Positions 6,397 through 7,946 of a stretch of DNA of 7,946 nt are shown piece after piece. Position numbers and translations under genes: made by a program. Positions within the stretch are counted from its first letter, which is position 1, and each line of letters begins with the position of its first letter. The DNA lies in assembly GCA_002329625.1 (NCBI GenBank), contig DCTP01000119.1, positions 1 to 7,946 of the forward strand. Reading direction: 5' to 3'. Below the pieces are notes generated by a model. That model worked only from the letters and a program-made list of their open reading frames with translations. It ran no database searches and had not been told where the DNA came from. This stretch comes from Leptolinea sp. UBA1437. Lineage in GTDB: Bacteria > Chloroflexota > Anaerolineae > Anaerolineales > Anaerolineaceae.

Positions 6397-6777
6397 TTAT
6401 TTGACGTCAGCTTTCCATAGACCATGAAGGTTGCAGAATTCATAAACAACCAACGGCTTATCTTCACCGATGAGGAAAACCGCTTTCGGCTCATCGCCGG
6501 GATTTAATTTCTTCAGTTGGCCGCCTTTCTCAGTCTGCAAATAGATAAATTGGATAAAATGTTCGGGAGTCATCGGATGTAAAACACTTCCGACGGCGAC
6601 TTCGATTTTATTCTCTGTGAACTTGATAACGGGGACATGTTTTTCTTGAGCGGCATCGGTACTGTTCGCTTTCAGAATCACCATTTCTTCCCCGCAGCAT
6701 ATTGTCGGAGTATCTCGGTCAACTCCCGGGATAAGAACTTTTCCACAATGTTTACAATATAAGAATTTTTGTTCCAT
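6397..6777 (-). CDS. dfx: Desulfoferrodoxin (two-iron superoxide reductase)
   Basis: 126 residues, the normal length. It reduces superoxide to hydrogen peroxide in the cytosol of anaerobes without releasing oxygen, taking electrons usually from rubredoxin. The N-terminal desulforedoxin-type domain has C8-x2-C11 and the adjacent C27-C28 for the FeCys4 centre. The catalytic domain has E45-K46-H47 (EKHVPVI), H67 (GSVLHPM), H73, and C115 with H118 (YEFCNLHGLWKA), giving the four-His, one-Cys active-site iron and the conserved Glu and Lys that assist catalysis. All ligands are present. GAGGAGGG lies five bases before the ATG. It is 73 bases downstream of the nucleotidase gene on the same strand and ends at the shared terminator, so it may be transcribed with that gene or from its own promoter. 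No rubredoxin gene is in view. Confidence 0.97.
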   Translation of the reverse strand: MEQKFLYCKHCGKVLIPGVDRDTPTICCGEEMVILKANSTDAAQEKHVPVIKFTENKIEVAVGSVLHPMTPEHFIQFIYLQTEKGGQLKKLNPGDEPKAVFLIGEDKPLVVYEFCNLHGLWKADVK

Positions 6778-6808
6778 ATTTCCCTCCTCAAACGAAATGA
6801 TTTGGTAT

Positions 6809-6838
6809 ATAAAATTTAACCGATATTAAGTATATCAA
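6809..6838 (-). promoter_or_regulatory. Weak candidate promoter for desulfoferrodoxin
   Basis: On the minus strand TTGATA (6838-6833) and TTTTAT (6814-6809) are 18 bases apart, with five and four consensus matches respectively. The 73-base gap before desulfoferrodoxin is AT-rich and has no terminator, so read-through from the nucleotidase gene is equally possible. Confidence 0.3.
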
Positions 6839-6850
6839 AAATTTCCAATC

Positions 6851-7946
6851 TTATTTTTCTGCGATTTTATTTGACTGTTTGCGGGTTATTCTTCGAATCA
6901 GTCTTACTAAGAGAATGATGACTAAAACAATGATGAGAATGACGAGCAGCAAAATCCCTGCGACTTTCAAGAATGGAGCACTCGGATTTCGTAAAATATC
7001 CTTAAGATCGGTACTGTCATTGATAACTTTTCGACCTTCGCTCTTGGCATATTTGGCGGGAATTGTCGAAATCCCATCTGTTTTTTCAAAGGAACTCAAA
7101 TAATCGGCAAAAGCATACCATTCCTTTACTTCCATTCCAGATTGATTTTTGATGATTACGGAACTGAAACCTTCCAAAGGGTTACCGTATTTATCTTTCG
7201 GTTTTAATTGCAGTAAACCTTTTGACATGGATTCGACGGCTCCCAGCATTTGACCGGAATACAATCCGGCGACCACACGATAAAGTTTCTTATCATCCAA
7301 ATCTTTCAGTGAACCGTCTTCTCCGATTAATTTAACATCCACTACTCGATTCAATATCATCCGGTGGGGATTGAATTCGCTGTAAAGGCCGCTCCAATAA
7401 AGTTTAGTACCACTCATTAGATCAGAGAGCGATGCATCGATTTCCGCTACCATTCGAAGCTCTGCGCCGGTCAGGTAAACGCTGATCAGCGGGTATCCGG
7501 AAATACCGTCTTCCCCTATTCCCAGTGATAATATCTCATAAGCGTCTCGAACGTGGATATCTCCTTGATTTAATGTCGAACGAATAATTCCGACCGGAAC
7601 GATCGCAACATCAACCGGGATATAATTTTCTCCTTCAACTTTCTTTATTTCATAAACATAGGAATCGGAAATCAAATTTCCGAGAGGGTTATCAATGGGA
7701 TCTTTGTATAACGCTTGCACCGAATCAAACGGGTAAGGATTTCTGGCGATTATTTGGTTATAACTGTCAAATCCAAAAAGTTGGATATATGAATTCAATG
7801 ACTCCCGGTAACGATCGATTGTTTTTTGCAGATCAGGATCGGGTTCAATACTTTCATCAACCGGAATAGGAGTAAATTGATCAACTTTCCAGCGATTATT
7901 TTCCTTTTTGGAGAGTTTTAGATTTCCGACAAATCGACCGTATTCA
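6851..7946 (-). CDS. 5'-nucleotidase family protein, membrane-anchored, N-terminal part outside the window
   Basis: The frame is open from the stop at 6851 to the right edge, giving 364 residues of the C-terminal part. The TTG near 7798 is internal. Residues near the edge (YGRFVGNLKLSKKENNRW, then FTPIPVDESIEPDPDLQ) match the end of the metallophosphoesterase domain and linker of UshA-like enzymes. The 5'-nucleotidase C-terminal domain follows: NPLGNLISDSYVYEI, DVAIVPVGIIRSTLNQGDI, and GYPLISVYLTGAEL. The usual Asn-Gly-Gly-x-Arg substrate loop is PVGIIR here, so substrate preference may differ from classical nucleotidases. A C-terminal helix (FLKVAGILLLVILIIVLVII onward) and a basic tail anchor it, placing the enzyme domains outside the cell. 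It would hydrolyse phosphate esters such as nucleotides, with the metal-binding residues lying beyond the edge. Desulfoferrodoxin follows on the same strand. Confidence 0.88.
   Translation of the reverse strand, partial: EYGRFVGNLKLSKKENNRWKVDQFTPIPVDESIEPDPDLQKTIDRYRESLNSYIQLFGFDSYNQIIARNPYPFDSVQALYKDPIDNPLGNLISDSYVYEIKKVEGENYIPVDVAIVPVGIIRSTLNQGDIHVRDAYEILSLGIGEDGISGYPLISVYLTGAELRMVAEIDASLSDLMSGTKLYWSGLYSEFNPHRMILNRVVDVKLIGEDGSLKDLDDKKLYRVVAGLYSGQMLGAVESMSKGLLQLKPKDKYGNPLEGFSSVIIKNQSGMEVKEWYAFADYLSSFEKTDGISTIPAKYAKSEGRKVINDSTDLKDILRNPSAPFLKVAGILLLVILIIVLVIILLVRLIRRITRKQSNKIAEK

Noticed and set aside
6851..7798. Complete 315-residue protein starting at a TTG codon
   Set aside because: The frame stays open to the window edge with recognisable UshA-like linker sequence, so the TTG is an internal leucine codon and the gene is partial.

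Overview
The window is chromosomal sequence from an anaerobic bacterium with moderately low G+C (about 40% by eye). A two-iron superoxide reductase (desulfoferrodoxin) points to an anaerobe. The NAD-dependent DNA ligase shows it is bacterial. Clear Shine-Dalgarno sequences (GGAGG type) precede most genes. The gene set and protein style (DUF2207 membrane protein, GlsB/YeaQ-type protein, desulfoferrodoxin) would suit an Anaerolineae-like Chloroflexota or a Firmicute. That placement is a guess, not a result.

Layout. (1) Positions 1-3616, minus strand: a tight operon, read right to left. It encodes a small two-helix membrane protein with a zinc ribbon, then a 586-residue DUF2207-type membrane protein, then a 455-residue radical SAM/SPASM enzyme, then the first 35 codons of a further gene that runs off the left edge (possibly a methyltransferase). 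(2) Positions 3617-3868: an AT-rich divergent intergenic region. (3) Positions 3869-5932, plus strand: complete ligA. (4) Positions 6052-6300, plus strand: a small GlsB/YeaQ/YmgE-type membrane protein. It converges on the minus-strand genes at a strong two-way terminator (6338-6370). (5) Positions 6397-7946, minus strand: desulfoferrodoxin, preceded by a membrane-anchored 5'-nucleotidase-family protein whose N-terminal part lies beyond the right edge.

The most interesting part is the left operon. The DUF2207-type protein has no cysteine in its first 565 residues. It then ends in a tail of four Cys-Ala pairs, one Gly, three Cys-Ala pairs and a Gly5-Arg end. Two bases after its stop codon begins a radical SAM/SPASM enzyme of the kind that modifies ribosomally made peptides, and its N-terminal domain looks like a PqqD-type peptide-recognition element. 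Predicted topology leaves the cysteine tail in the cytosol, where such an enzyme works. The simplest reading is that the radical SAM enzyme modifies the Cys-Ala tail of a membrane-anchored protein, a RiPP-like modification on a large protein instead of a small precursor peptide. The chemistry and biological role cannot be read from the sequence.

The remaining genes are ordinary housekeeping or stress genes, with no sign of mobile elements, CRISPR arrays or RNA genes.
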